64,000 nucleotides of DNA from UBA7330 sp043554545 (GCA_043554545.1 CP121337.1:2232001-2296000), one strand, 5' to 3'; positions 37,089 to 46,024 are shown, counted from the first letter of the stretch. Numbers and translations: made by a program. Notes: a model not told the origin generated them from the letters alone.

Positions 37089-38159
37089 TTAGGTTACTAC
37101 CTTATCAATGTAACTCGAATTAAGTAGACCCAAAGCGCCCATATATTTGAGTTTAAACTTAATCCAGTCTCCAACCTGGAAATTCCGTTTTGAATTTCCA
37201 AGGTCAATAACAACCATATCCGAACTGGCTCCACTGATCTTCAGCTCCTGATCAAGAGGTATCATATAGTCTGTAGAAATATCCAATAAGCCAAGATCTA
37301 AAATTGCTCGGTAGGATTCTTTGCCATAATCATCTTCATCTATTTCATAATGATCACCTGAAGGGTTTGTTGCCAATTCCCCAATGGGAACTTTGGGTTT
37401 TTTTATTAATTCAATGATCTGCGCATTCAAAGTGAAAACATCTTGTTTCATTCCATTCATAGGTCCTTCTGCAACCAGATCGTTTCCAAAGTATAAAGAC
37501 TCCCCTATTCTAAAGTGATTAACACCCTTAGGCATTTGTTTACTCATGATTAAAGGTACAACCACAGATGTACCTCCTGACACCCATGGAATTTTTTTGT
37601 CAAACTTAGCTTCAATCAATTGCTCATATAAGCTTAGTTGGATGAGTTTATCCTGAGATGGCATTACTCCGTATAAACAATTAAGGTTAGTGCCAATACC
37701 TACAACCCTGATATTTGGCAACTCAAAAATCTTCCCGTAAAATTCCAGCAGCTGCTCTCCCATCACTCCTTCCCTAAGGTCACCCATTTCAATCATGATA
37801 ATGATCTTATGCATCTTGTTCTGCAGCTTAGCCTCCTCTGAGATTAAACGAATTGTTGACAACTCCGTATTGAAACTTACATCTGCATATTTCACAACAC
37901 TGCTTATGGCTTTTTTAGCTGGTGGTTTTATATAAACAGTTTGTACGTTGGGGTCTATCTCCTTGGCTACCTTTAAATTGCTAACCCGGGAATCATGAAC
38001 CTCTTTAACTCCTAATTGGATGATTTCCTTGATATACTTTTTATTACCACATAATAATTTAGTTACCACTCCCCAGCTGATGTCATTCTTGCTAAAAAAA
38101 TCGTCTAGAAATTGATAATTATGTTGAAGTGATTTTCTCTTCAGCTCTATGTAAGCCAT
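37089..38159 (-). CDS. Alanine/ornithine racemase-family PLP enzyme
   Basis: A 356-residue fold-type III PLP enzyme of the ornithine racemase-like group. The PLP lysine is Lys34 in VVTKLLCGN. Other family blocks are KEVHDSRVSNLK, IEMGDLREG, GIGTNLNC, SGGTS and HFRIGESLYFGN. It probably inverts the alpha carbon of an amino acid such as ornithine, lysine or alanine; the substrate cannot be told. Its start lies inside the end of the alanine racemase gene (41-base overlap), so the two racemases are made together. It is the last gene of the cluster; 237 bases separate it from actA, with the act promoter inside that gap. Confidence 0.8.
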   Translation of the reverse strand: MAYIELKRKSLQHNYQFLDDFFSKNDISWGVVTKLLCGNKKYIKEIIQLGVKEVHDSRVSNLKVAKEIDPNVQTVYIKPPAKKAISSVVKYADVSFNTELSTIRLISEEAKLQNKMHKIIIMIEMGDLREGVMGEQLLEFYGKIFELPNIRVVGIGTNLNCLYGVMPSQDKLIQLSLYEQLIEAKFDKKIPWVSGGTSVVVPLIMSKQMPKGVNHFRIGESLYFGNDLVAEGPMNGMKQDVFTLNAQIIELIKKPKVPIGELATNPSGDHYEIDEDDYGKESYRAILDLGLLDISTDYMIPLDQELKISGASSDMVVIDLGNSKRNFQVGDWIKFKLKYMGALGLLNSSYIDKVVT

Positions 38160-39336
38160 TGTTAGATTTTTTTGTTATTAGTGCTTCAGTGTTGATTATC
38201 TTCCTTGGTATATTAAGCGGTAATCGTGTTAAAAGTTCATAATTTAATTGATTACTTAACTCTCCAAACGAAGCAACAGATACAGATTGTTCCCCTTGGT
38301 CGCCAATTAATATTACTTCATCTCCTTTTTCTACCTCAAGAGCTTCTGATATATCCACCATCAGAATGTTCATATTTACAATCCCGATGACCGCAAGTCT
38401 TTTTCCCCTAATAAGAACCCTTCCCTGATTACTTAGTGACCTGGAATACCCGTGAGAATACCCAACAGGTACAGTAGCTACTTTCATGTTCTCCGAAGCC
38501 ATAAAAGTTGTACCGTAACCAATAAACTCACCAGTCTTAACATCTTTAACATCCATGACTGTACTTTTCCACTTAATTACCCTCTTTAGCGGATCAATCC
38601 TGTTGGGCTTGTCTTTTAGAAAGTCAATGATGGTCTCCCTACTCGGCCAGAAACCATACTGAAGAATTCCAATGCGCACCATGTCCATCCGGCTTTTAGG
38701 ATAACTCATGGCAGCAGCAGAACAGGCAGTATGACGATATTCCGGATGGACATCATTCGCTCTTAACCATTTGTCCATTTTATTAAATCGCTTGATTTGA
38801 CTTTTTACCCGGACATAATTGGCTATGCTTTCGGCTCCTGCGTAATGGGTACAATCTCCACATATTTTCAGGTATTCCTTATTATCCTGTATCGTAGATA
38901 TTACGTTTTTCAATTGTTCCATATTGAAACCTGTTCTGTTCAGACCGGTCTCAAATTCAATATGAATCAGCGCTTTTTTACCTAACTTTTTTGCAGCGTT
39001 AATGGCTTCACGTAGTCGTCCACTTTCAAAAACAAAAAATTCAATGTTGTTTTCTACAGCCCATTCAACTTCATGATCATCAATGTACCCCATGATTAAT
39101 ACTTGGGGATCATTCCCAGCCTTTTTTACCGCAAACGCCTCATTAGCACTGAATACTGAAAAATGATGAACATTGGCCATTTCAGCCATTGGAATAAACT
39201 CACTGATCCCATGCCCATACGCGTTTCCTTTTACCACAGATGAATAAATGATATCTGGCCCTAGGATACCTCTAATAATTTGTAGGTTGTTTAATAAGGC
39301 CGAATAGTCTAATTCTATGGTTGAGGATGCCAACAT
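38119..39336 (-). CDS. Alanine racemase family protein
   Basis: A 405-residue PLP racemase of the Alr fold: an N-terminal TIM barrel with Lys36 in SVVKGNAYGHG, and a C-terminal beta domain with the second catalytic Tyr274 in GYGTTF. It interconverts L- and D-alanine or a related amino acid. In many Bacteroidota the cell-wall alanine racemase is fused to MurF. This is a free-standing copy inside a transport and amidohydrolase cluster, so a catabolic or broad-specificity role is likely. I leave the symbol blank for this reason. It starts 77 bases after the M20 gene and overlaps the next racemase gene. Confidence 0.85.
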   Translation of the reverse strand: MLASSTIELDYSALLNNLQIIRGILGPDIIYSSVVKGNAYGHGISEFIPMAEMANVHHFSVFSANEAFAVKKAGNDPQVLIMGYIDDHEVEWAVENNIEFFVFESGRLREAINAAKKLGKKALIHIEFETGLNRTGFNMEQLKNVISTIQDNKEYLKICGDCTHYAGAESIANYVRVKSQIKRFNKMDKWLRANDVHPEYRHTACSAAAMSYPKSRMDMVRIGILQYGFWPSRETIIDFLKDKPNRIDPLKRVIKWKSTVMDVKDVKTGEFIGYGTTFMASENMKVATVPVGYSHGYSRSLSNQGRVLIRGKRLAVIGIVNMNILMVDISEALEVEKGDEVILIGDQGEQSVSVASFGELSNQLNYELLTRLPLNIPRKIINTEALITKKSNNGLHRAEEKITST

Positions 39337-39413
39337 TGATTTTAATAGGGATAGTAAAGAAACACAAAGTTAAAGAATGATCTGTAAGTGAAATTCCGGG
39401 TACTGTTTGCCAA

Positions 39414-40547
39414 TCAACAAAGCTCTTCCTGTATTCTTGACATCATACTTATCCCGGTTGTTAAAATCTCATCAGGGAAATCATAATCTGGATTATGCAA
39501 AGCGGGCATCCCTGTCCCTGCTCCCAAACCAAACATTGCTCCTGGATACTCCGTGGTGAAAATACCGAAGTCCTCTCCCCATCTAAATGGACTGCTCTTT
39601 TCTTCAAACTTAAGATTCAGTGATTTTGCAGCACTAAGTATGGCCTCAACAACTTCGTCATTGTTTTGATTGGCAAAAAAACCTTGTGTCCAGTCTACCT
39701 CTATAATAAGGTCATATTTATCCCCTATTGAGTGCGCAATTTCCGTGCACTTCTTCTCGAGCTTTTCCATCACTGAATTGTGCCAGGCTCTCAAAGTGAA
39801 ATGTGTTTCTCCATACCCAGCTGAAATACCGTAAGATTTACTTCCCATGGATGTATATATAGGTGTAATAATTTGAAAATCATCTCTTTCAATATCCGGG
39901 ATGCATAAACTGTCGAATGCTTTGGTAACCTCTGCTATTGCCAATGCGGGGTTTTTACCTTTTTCTGGTTGACCAGCATGAGCGGTTTTTCCAAAATATC
40001 TGATAATGATGCTATTGGCAGCGGCTGTAAATATCTCTCTCCTGTAAACTATTTGATGTTTAGGGAAGCCTGGAAGGTTATGTAGTGCTACTACAAAATC
40101 AGGTGCGATTTCTGAGAACTGCTTATCAGATAATATCCCTTTCGCTCCATCTCCAGTCTCTTCGGCTGGCTGAAAAAGCAAGACCACGTCACCTCGCTTA
40201 GGTCGGTTTTTGGCATATTTTCTCGCTAATCCATATAAAATGGCTGAATGGCCATCATGGCCACATTTGTGGCTAACCCCGTCCTTTCTTGATTTATATT
40301 CTATGTCGTTGATTTCCTGAATAGGCAAGGCGTCCATATCACCACGAATCAATAAACGTTTTCCAGGTTTTTCTCCTTTATATATGAATGCCAGCCCATA
40401 GTTATTAAATATTACAACCTCATCAGGGTCACAGGCCCGAACCTTTTCAAGAATATACTCTGAGGTGGCTTTTTCATGATTTGACTGCTCAGGATTTTGA
40501 TGTAGATATCTCCTGAATTCAATGATTTCAGGTAATATGTCTTCCAT
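39414..40547 (-). CDS. M20 family amidohydrolase/deacylase
   Basis: A 377-residue metal-dependent hydrolase of the M20D type (hippurate hydrolase, N-acyl amino acid amidohydrolase, N-acetyl-diaminopimelate deacetylase group). Metal-site residues are visible as Cys95-Gly-His97 in HKCGHDGH, the Glu pair in QPAEETGDG, and HNLPG. The N-terminal block FRRYLHQNPE and RGDMDALP are diagnostic. It removes an acyl group from an amino acid; the acyl group and amino acid are unknown. The stop/start gap to the GNAT gene upstream is one base, so they are coupled. Confidence 0.88.
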   Translation of the reverse strand: MEDILPEIIEFRRYLHQNPEQSNHEKATSEYILEKVRACDPDEVVIFNNYGLAFIYKGEKPGKRLLIRGDMDALPIQEINDIEYKSRKDGVSHKCGHDGHSAILYGLARKYAKNRPKRGDVVLLFQPAEETGDGAKGILSDKQFSEIAPDFVVALHNLPGFPKHQIVYRREIFTAAANSIIIRYFGKTAHAGQPEKGKNPALAIAEVTKAFDSLCIPDIERDDFQIITPIYTSMGSKSYGISAGYGETHFTLRAWHNSVMEKLEKKCTEIAHSIGDKYDLIIEVDWTQGFFANQNNDEVVEAILSAAKSLNLKFEEKSSPFRWGEDFGIFTTEYPGAMFGLGAGTGMPALHNPDYDFPDEILTTGISMMSRIQEELC

Positions 40548-40548
40548 T

Positions 40549-40989
40549 TTAGGATTTAGTTAATCTCATTTCTAAATATTTGTTCGTGAATCCTAATTTT
40601 TCATAGAGAATTTTTGCAGGATTGTCTGGCTCAACATGAAGCGCAATGCTTCCCTCAACCTCATCAATTGCTTTTTGCATGAGTTGCTTTCCGACTCCTT
40701 TACCGCGTTGATTTCTATGTGTGGCAATGTAAACAAGTATGTTTTCAGGAATATATCCTTCCATTCCCGTCTTATTAACCACGACGGCGCCGACTATATT
40801 ACCTGATTCAGAACCAACCACCACAAAGCCTCCGGGGGTGATGCCAATATTAAGTGCATAATTAATTGCCTTCATGATATCCTCTTTCTTATCCCCATAT
40901 TGCTCTAGGTGTTCGAATAAAAAATCTCTGATTTGTTGTAAGTGAATAAGCCCTACCGTTCCAGCAGGTTTTAGTACTTCAATATTCAT
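40549..40989 (-). CDS. GNAT family N-acetyltransferase
   Basis: A 146-residue acetyltransferase. The acetyl-CoA pyrophosphate loop is QRGKGVG at 94-100, preceded by the beta-4 strand ILVYIATHR and followed by helix LMQKAIDEV and the typical LHVEPDNPAKILYEKLGF. Placed between a symporter and an M20 deacylase, it may acetylate the same amino acid that the M20 enzyme deacylates, or clear a toxic D-amino acid. Its start overlaps the symporter stop by 4 bases. Confidence 0.88.
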   Translation of the reverse strand: MNIEVLKPAGTVGLIHLQQIRDFLFEHLEQYGDKKEDIMKAINYALNIGITPGGFVVVGSESGNIVGAVVVNKTGMEGYIPENILVYIATHRNQRGKGVGKQLMQKAIDEVEGSIALHVEPDNPAKILYEKLGFTNKYLEMRLTKS

Positions 40990-42419
40990 ATTATATTTTT
41001 AGTTAGCATTTTGTTTAAAGTTAAGAACGTAATCATAGAAATCGCAATTCCATAAATATTGGCATCTAAGCCCAGGGGTAATTCAATATTCAGTAGGATT
41101 AAGGTTATGGTAGTCGTCCCCCCACTGAGCATGCTGTAAAATGCAGCATTTGGGTTTGGTTTCTTTAAAAATAAGCCAGCCAACACCGGAACCAATAGAC
41201 CTGAAACCATGAAAGCATAAGAATATAACATGAGCTCTAGCACACTTTGCATAAAAGATGCTAATAACAAGGCCAGTACTCCAATAATTAACGTAAACAG
41301 TTGGGACAGTTTTAAGAATTTCTTAGTATTGGTCCCATCAAAACCAATAATATCTGTAACAAGGTTACCTGATGACGCCATCAGACAACTGTCGGCTGTA
41401 GACAACACAGCAGAAAAGTAGGCAGACATCATCAACCCAGTTAAGCCGACAGGAAGAACGGTACGAAGTAAAAGAGGTAACCCTACCTCAGCATCCATTC
41501 CTTCTGCAGTTGCAAAACCTGCATATTCGAACATGCCCTGTTCGGCGCCTACTCTTGCAAACATTCCTAACAGCACTCCCATGAACGCCATAATCGGCCA
41601 TTCAAATATCCCAGCGATATACCAGGCTTTTTGGGCTTCTTTTTTGCTTTTACAGGCATAAATTCTTTGGTATAAAGTCATTCCAACAAACCATATTGGA
41701 ATAATGGTAACCCCCCAATTTACCAGGTCCTGCCACCTTAAATTATTAAAGCTCAAAAATCCATCTGGAATAGACTCTCTCAAACCCTCATATCCTCCAA
41801 TCGACTGATAACCAAGTGGTAAGCCAATAAAAACCAACCCAGACAATAGCAATGCCCACTGTATGGTATCTGTATAAATCACTGCCTTTAGACCACCCAT
41901 TACTGTGTATACGACAGCTATCGTACCCATAATAAACAAAGCATTTTGCATACTCAGAGACACAAAAGTTGAGGAAGCCAACTTGGCACCTGCCAATAGC
42001 TGAGAACTTGTAAATCCTGCGTAACCAATGGCTGAAATAATACCGGCTAATAAGGCCGTTTTTTTATCGTAAAAGATTTTGAAGATTTCTGGGAAGGTTA
42101 GAAGCTTTTTAAATGCTGGCATCTCCGTGATTTTTGGAATCAAAAATACGGCTGCAAGCCAAGCTCCAATTAATCCTGTAAATAACATCCATGAGCCAGA
42201 AATTCCCATGGTAAAACCAAGACCACCCAGACCAATAGAAAAACCTCCACCTACATCGGTAGCGACTACTGATAGCCCGACGTGCCAACTGCTCATTGTC
42301 CTGCCGCCTACATAATAATCATCTGTACTTTTATTTGACTTAAGGAAATAAACACCTACACCAAGCATTAAAAGGATGTAAACAATAAAAATGGTTAGGT
42401 CTATCCAGTGTATTTCCAA
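40986..42419 (-). CDS. Sodium:solute symporter family transporter
   Basis: A 477-residue SSS-family permease with about 13 membrane helices. Family landmarks are the N-terminal YFLKSNKSTDDYYVGGRTM, the following VGLSVVATDVGGGFSIGLGG, and GLMMSAYFSAVLSTADSCLMASSGN, the helix whose Ser/Thr residues bind sodium. It should import a small organic solute with Na+. Gene order (serine hydrolase, symporter, GNAT, M20, two racemases) suggests an amino-acid derivative as substrate. The gap to the serine hydrolase gene is 68 bases. Confidence 0.92.
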   Translation of the reverse strand: MEIHWIDLTIFIVYILLMLGVGVYFLKSNKSTDDYYVGGRTMSSWHVGLSVVATDVGGGFSIGLGGLGFTMGISGSWMLFTGLIGAWLAAVFLIPKITEMPAFKKLLTFPEIFKIFYDKKTALLAGIISAIGYAGFTSSQLLAGAKLASSTFVSLSMQNALFIMGTIAVVYTVMGGLKAVIYTDTIQWALLLSGLVFIGLPLGYQSIGGYEGLRESIPDGFLSFNNLRWQDLVNWGVTIIPIWFVGMTLYQRIYACKSKKEAQKAWYIAGIFEWPIMAFMGVLLGMFARVGAEQGMFEYAGFATAEGMDAEVGLPLLLRTVLPVGLTGLMMSAYFSAVLSTADSCLMASSGNLVTDIIGFDGTNTKKFLKLSQLFTLIIGVLALLLASFMQSVLELMLYSYAFMVSGLLVPVLAGLFLKKPNPNAAFYSMLSGGTTTITLILLNIELPLGLDANIYGIAISMITFLTLNKMLTKNII

Positions 42420-42487
42420 AATGTATGGTTATCTCATTCAACATCGACGCCAATCTATAAAAATCAACCCTAGGACCATAGTAATGT

Positions 42488-43807
42488 TTACTTTTTTTGA
42501 GATTCGTCAGGCAATTCCTGCAAGTACTTATAAAAAATCTCATGAATTGTTGGCCGTACATTGAGTTGATAGATGGCCTTATGACCTCGATCAGGGTAAA
42601 CCCTGTTTGATAAAAAAATAAACAGGAAATCATTTTCTGGGTCAGCCCAAATAAGTGACCCTGTAAACCCTGTGTGGCCGAAGCTATAAACACTGGCTTC
42701 TTCTGCAATACTGCTAATCACCGGATCATATGCTAAAAGTGGTTTATCAAAACCCAGGGCTCTCCTATTTCCATTTGCTGGAAACTGGTATGAAGTGAAT
42801 AATTCGACGGTAGACGGCTCCAAATATTTCTTTTTACCATATTTACCCCCATTTAAGAGCATTTGCCATACGCTGCCTAAATCATTCGCATTGGCAAAAA
42901 GTCCAGCATGTCCTGAAATACCTTGCATTAAAATGGCGCCTTCATCATGCACGGTACCATGAATGGGCTCCATCCTGAAAAAGGTATCAATTTCAGTAGG
43001 GACAATCTCATTCATTGGATAGATATCCAATGGATTAAATACAAGGCTTTCTACTTCCAGTGAATCATAAAAATGGTAATTCAGAAAATCTGAATATTCC
43101 ATTCCTGACCTATTTTTTACAATCTCCGGCACCAAATAGAAGAATAAATCCGAATAACGATATTTCTTTTCTTTTGTGAAACCTGCACGTTTGATATATT
43201 TTTTTAAATCCTGATAAAAGTCTTTATGTAAAAATTTATCCTCTGAAACTTTGAACGGATAATCTTCAGAAAACTCCTCAGAAATTGTCCGGTTTCTATA
43301 TTTACCATTTCCATTCCTGATTTTCTCATAATACTTGATCCACCCCTGGAAGCCGGACTGATGAGTCAACACCTCTCTTATGGTCACATTTCCCCTTTTA
43401 TTCCAATTAAACCCATTTACATATGTCTTGATTGGCTGATCAAGTGCCAAAAGGTTCATCTCATACAGTTTCATCATAGCCAAAACCGCCCCTGTTGGCT
43501 TGGAAATAGAGGCAAGATCATAAAGGTTTGATATCTGTACTTTTCGAGTGCTGTCATAAGTATGATGGCCATAAGGCTTTGAAAACAATACCCCTCCCTG
43601 ATGAATAACATGTATCACGCATCCTGGAAATGCTTCCGCATGGATTGCATCGGTAATTATACTATCTATTTGGAATTGCAATAATTCTTGTTTTGATGCT
43701 TGATAAAGGGTTGTGTCAGACACAATATTGAGACTATCTGTCTGGCTAAAGACTTCAAACTGAAGAAATATGAATAATAAAAGAAGGACAATTGTTCTAT
43801 AAGACAT
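42488..43807 (-). CDS. Beta-lactamase-fold serine hydrolase (class C/PBP-like)
   Basis: A 439-residue exported hydrolase if started at ATG 43807. That start gives a textbook signal peptide (TIVLLLLFIFLQFEVFSQ), whereas the open frame extends 60 codons further back into the divergent serA gene. The nucleophile motif SISK has Ser100 and Lys103, the second motif is Tyr-Ser-Asp (RYSDLFFY), and a third region is FGHTGFTG. Such enzymes include D-amino-acid esterases/amidases and D,D-carboxypeptidase relatives. With racemases and an amidohydrolase downstream, cleavage of a D-amino-acid-containing substrate in the periplasm is a reasonable inference. Confidence 0.85.
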   Translation of the reverse strand: MSYRTIVLLLLFIFLQFEVFSQTDSLNIVSDTTLYQASKQELLQFQIDSIITDAIHAEAFPGCVIHVIHQGGVLFSKPYGHHTYDSTRKVQISNLYDLASISKPTGAVLAMMKLYEMNLLALDQPIKTYVNGFNWNKRGNVTIREVLTHQSGFQGWIKYYEKIRNGNGKYRNRTISEEFSEDYPFKVSEDKFLHKDFYQDLKKYIKRAGFTKEKKYRYSDLFFYLVPEIVKNRSGMEYSDFLNYHFYDSLEVESLVFNPLDIYPMNEIVPTEIDTFFRMEPIHGTVHDEGAILMQGISGHAGLFANANDLGSVWQMLLNGGKYGKKKYLEPSTVELFTSYQFPANGNRRALGFDKPLLAYDPVISSIAEEASVYSFGHTGFTGSLIWADPENDFLFIFLSNRVYPDRGHKAIYQLNVRPTIHEIFYKYLQELPDESQKK

Positions 43808-43824
43808 CAAGGTATTTATTTTTG
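43792..43824 (+). promoter_or_regulatory. Candidate promoter of the serB-serA fusion gene
   Basis: TTG at 43792-43794 and an exact TAnnTTTG element, TATTTTTG, at 43817-43824, 22 bases apart (slightly long). It overlaps the start of the divergent serine hydrolase gene, so the two genes may compete. The predicted RNA leader is about 15 bases. Confidence 0.5.
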
Positions 43825-43844
43825 CGGCTTGATTTAGCGAACTT

Positions 43845-45737
43845 ATGGAAAATTCAAAACATTTTGTGATAGATTTTGATAGCACCTTTACTCGAGTAGA
43901 GGCTTTGGATGTGCTTGGAGAAATATCACTAAAGAACCACAAAGACAAAAACGGAGCGCTAAAAAAGGTAAAAGATATCACCGACAAGGGAATGGATGGG
44001 ACCCTTTCATTCAGAGAATCACTGGAGCAAAGAATCGAAACACTTCAGGCAAATAAATCTCATTTACCTGAATTAGTGGAAAAACTAAGTGCCCAGGTAT
44101 CTAAATCCTTTATCAGAAATAAAGAGTTCATTAAAAGGTACGCCGACAATATCTACATCGTTTCAAATGGTTTTAAAGACTTTATTGTTCCTATTGTGGA
44201 ACCTTATGGAATACCTGAGTCAAGGGTCTTTGCCAATCAATTCATTTATGATGAAGATGGAAATATCACAGGCTTTGATGTAGATAATTTACTTTCTCAA
44301 AACAACGGCAAACCAAAACAGATCGAATCATTAAACCTGGAAGGAGAAATCTATGTGCTTGGTGATGGTTACACCGATTACGAAATTAAAAAGGCAGGTA
44401 TCGCTCATAAGTTTTATGCGTTTACCGAAAATGTGCGAAGAGAAAAAGTATTGGAAAATGCAGATCACGAAGCCTCTACATTGGATGAATTTTTATATGT
44501 AAATAAAATGGAAAGAGCACTTTCATATCCAAAGAACAGAATCAATGTCCTACTGCTTGAAAACATCCATGAACATGGTATTCAAAAGCTAAAAGAGGAA
44601 GGTTACAATGTAGAAGTTCATCCTGCTGGAATGGATGAAGACGAACTCATCAAGGCGATCAAAGACGTCTCTATCCTAGGTATTCGTTCCAAAACACAAG
44701 TAACAAAAAAAGTACTTGAGAACGCTAAAAGACTCCATGCCATAGGTGCTTTTTGTATTGGAACCAATCAGATAGACCTGACTACAGCGCTCGAAAAAGG
44801 AATTGCTGTATTTAATGCACCTTTCTCCAATACAAGGTCTGTAGTTGAGTTGGTCATTGGTGAATTGATTTTATTGATTAGAAATCTTCCAGATAAGATA
44901 AAGCTGATGCATGAGGGGATATGGGATAAATCAGCAACAAATAGCTTTGAAATTCGCGGTAAAACACTTGGCATAATTGGTTATGGAAATATTGGAGCTC
45001 AGCTTTCAGTATTAGCAGAGTCGATGGGCATGAAAGTATGCTTCTATGACATGGAAGAAAAATTAGCACTGGGTAATGCTACTCAATGCCAAAGCTTGAA
45101 TGAATTACTTAGTATGTCAGATGTTGTTTCTCTTCATGTAGATGGACGTCCGGAAAACAAGGACGTAATTGGTGAAAAAGAGTTCAATCAGATGAAGGAT
45201 GGTATAATCTTTATGAACCTTAGCCGTGGCCATGTAGTAGATATATCTGCATTGAAGAAGAATATCCTTTCTGGCAAAATCATTGGGGCCAGTGTGGATG
45301 TGTTCCCTGAAGAACCATTAAGTAATAATGATGAATTCATCTCGGAATTAAGAGGACTGCCTAACACGATCCTGACTCCACATATTGGTGGAAGTACGAA
45401 AGAGGCTCAAAGAAATATTGCGGATTTTGTGCCAGGAAAAATCATTGATTGTATCAATACGGGTTCTACCAATAACAGTGTAAACTTCCCCAACATTGTC
45501 TTGCCTAAGCTTAAGGACGCTCATCGTTTTATACATATCCACCACAATGAGCCTGGTATATTGGCAAAAATCAACCATGCCCTGGCGGAAAATAACTTAA
45601 ACATCGTCGGACAATACCTCAAGACCAATGAGAAAATTGGTTATGTGATAACGGATATAAACAAAGACTATGGGCCTGAGGTCATCACGCACCTCAAAAA
45701 CATCAACGGAACGATCAGGTTCAGGGTATTGTACTAA
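43845..45737 (+). CDS. serA: Phosphoserine phosphatase - phosphoglycerate dehydrogenase fusion
   Basis: A 630-residue bifunctional enzyme. Residues 1-215 are a SerB-type HAD phosphatase: nucleophile motif DFDST with Asp10 and Asp12, and GDGYTDYEI for Mg binding. Residues about 228-535 are D-3-phosphoglycerate dehydrogenase: Arg331 in SNTRSV, NAD motif GYGNIG at 379-384, and catalytic His513 in TPHIGGST. The last 75 residues form an ACT domain (HHNEPGILAKINHAL), normally the serine feedback site. One polypeptide thus carries the first and last steps of serine synthesis from 3-phosphoglycerate, and serC follows 318 bases on. This fusion recurs in Bacteroidota, by my recollection. Confidence 0.95.
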   Translation: MENSKHFVIDFDSTFTRVEALDVLGEISLKNHKDKNGALKKVKDITDKGMDGTLSFRESLEQRIETLQANKSHLPELVEKLSAQVSKSFIRNKEFIKRYADNIYIVSNGFKDFIVPIVEPYGIPESRVFANQFIYDEDGNITGFDVDNLLSQNNGKPKQIESLNLEGEIYVLGDGYTDYEIKKAGIAHKFYAFTENVRREKVLENADHEASTLDEFLYVNKMERALSYPKNRINVLLLENIHEHGIQKLKEEGYNVEVHPAGMDEDELIKAIKDVSILGIRSKTQVTKKVLENAKRLHAIGAFCIGTNQIDLTTALEKGIAVFNAPFSNTRSVVELVIGELILLIRNLPDKIKLMHEGIWDKSATNSFEIRGKTLGIIGYGNIGAQLSVLAESMGMKVCFYDMEEKLALGNATQCQSLNELLSMSDVVSLHVDGRPENKDVIGEKEFNQMKDGIIFMNLSRGHVVDISALKKNILSGKIIGASVDVFPEEPLSNNDEFISELRGLPNTILTPHIGGSTKEAQRNIADFVPGKIIDCINTGSTNNSVNFPNIVLPKLKDAHRFIHIHHNEPGILAKINHALAENNLNIVGQYLKTNEKIGYVITDINKDYGPEVITHLKNINGTIRFRVLY

Positions 45738-45787
45738 ATTCGTTGATAAAATATTTTTGCTTGTTTGAAAAGAATCAGTCTCAAAAT

Positions 45788-45815
45788 AAAAAAAGCCTCC
45801 GGTTAACCGAAAGCT
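45788..45815 (-). terminator. Intrinsic terminator of the RNA candidate
   Basis: On the minus strand AGCUUUCGG (45815-45807), loop UUAA, CCGGAGGCU (45802-45794), then a run of U to 45788. The 9-bp stem uses two U-G pairs that would be A-C mismatches on the plus strand, and the plus-strand side lacks a T run. It therefore terminates minus-strand transcription, although no minus-strand protein gene precedes it. Confidence 0.75.
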
Positions 45816-45975
45816 TAATAACTTCATGAGTAGTTGCTTAAACCTCCTTTATCCCAGGATTTGAGCTATGAAAATGCTAGTGCAACTATCCACTGTTATC
45901 CTAAATCTTCGAAAGAAGATATGAGGTTCTGATTAATCAGAATGAGGTCCAGTTTTACTAATTCACTCGCTCGGT

Positions 45976-46005
45976 TTTGTTCTAATGTTAGGTTTAAAAC
46001 ATTTG
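45976..46005 (+). promoter_or_regulatory. Candidate serC promoter inside the RNA gene
   Basis: TTTG at 45976-45979, 18 bases, then AACATTTG at 45998-46005 (7 of 8 to TAnnTTTG). It would give a leader of about 43 bases for serC. It lies on the opposite strand within the RNA candidate, so expression of the two may interfere. Confidence 0.4.
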
Positions 46006-46024
46006 TCTACTCATAAAGCTGCTT

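Larger units (their letters stand above)
45788..46020 (-). ncRNA. Structured RNA candidate with 6S-like rod architecture
   Basis: The 318-base gap between serA and serC codes for no protein but folds well as a minus-strand RNA of about 233 nt. A 14-bp closing helix pairs 46020-46007 with 45833-45820, all pairs formed with two G-U. A 9-bp helix pairs 45998-45990 with 45845-45837. GAGC (45972-45969) pairs with GCUC (45866-45863), and UUAGU (45961-45957) with ACUAG (45881-45877). Two apical hairpins are 45942-45927 (6 bp, loop UUAA) and 45920-45905 (6 bp, loop UUUC). It ends in a terminator. On the plus strand the G-U pairs become A-C mismatches, so the minus strand is the likely RNA. A long rod with an internal loop suggests a 6S-type RNA, but no consensus was checked. 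Confidence 0.55.

Noticed and set aside
43808..43987. N-terminal extension of the serine hydrolase frame
   Set aside because: It runs into the divergent serA gene and would bury the signal peptide; the ATG at 43807 gives a standard signal peptide.
45729..45759. Plus-strand promoter-like TTG-N20-TATTTTTG straight after the serA stop
   Set aside because: It matches the consensus, but it would produce a long antisense leader through the whole RNA candidate, and AT-rich gaps give such matches by chance. I preferred the nearer serC promoter at 45976-46005 and did not list this one as a feature.
45927..45942. Perfect 16-bp palindrome that could be an operator
   Set aside because: It is better explained as one of two adjacent hairpins with 4-base loops in the structured RNA candidate.
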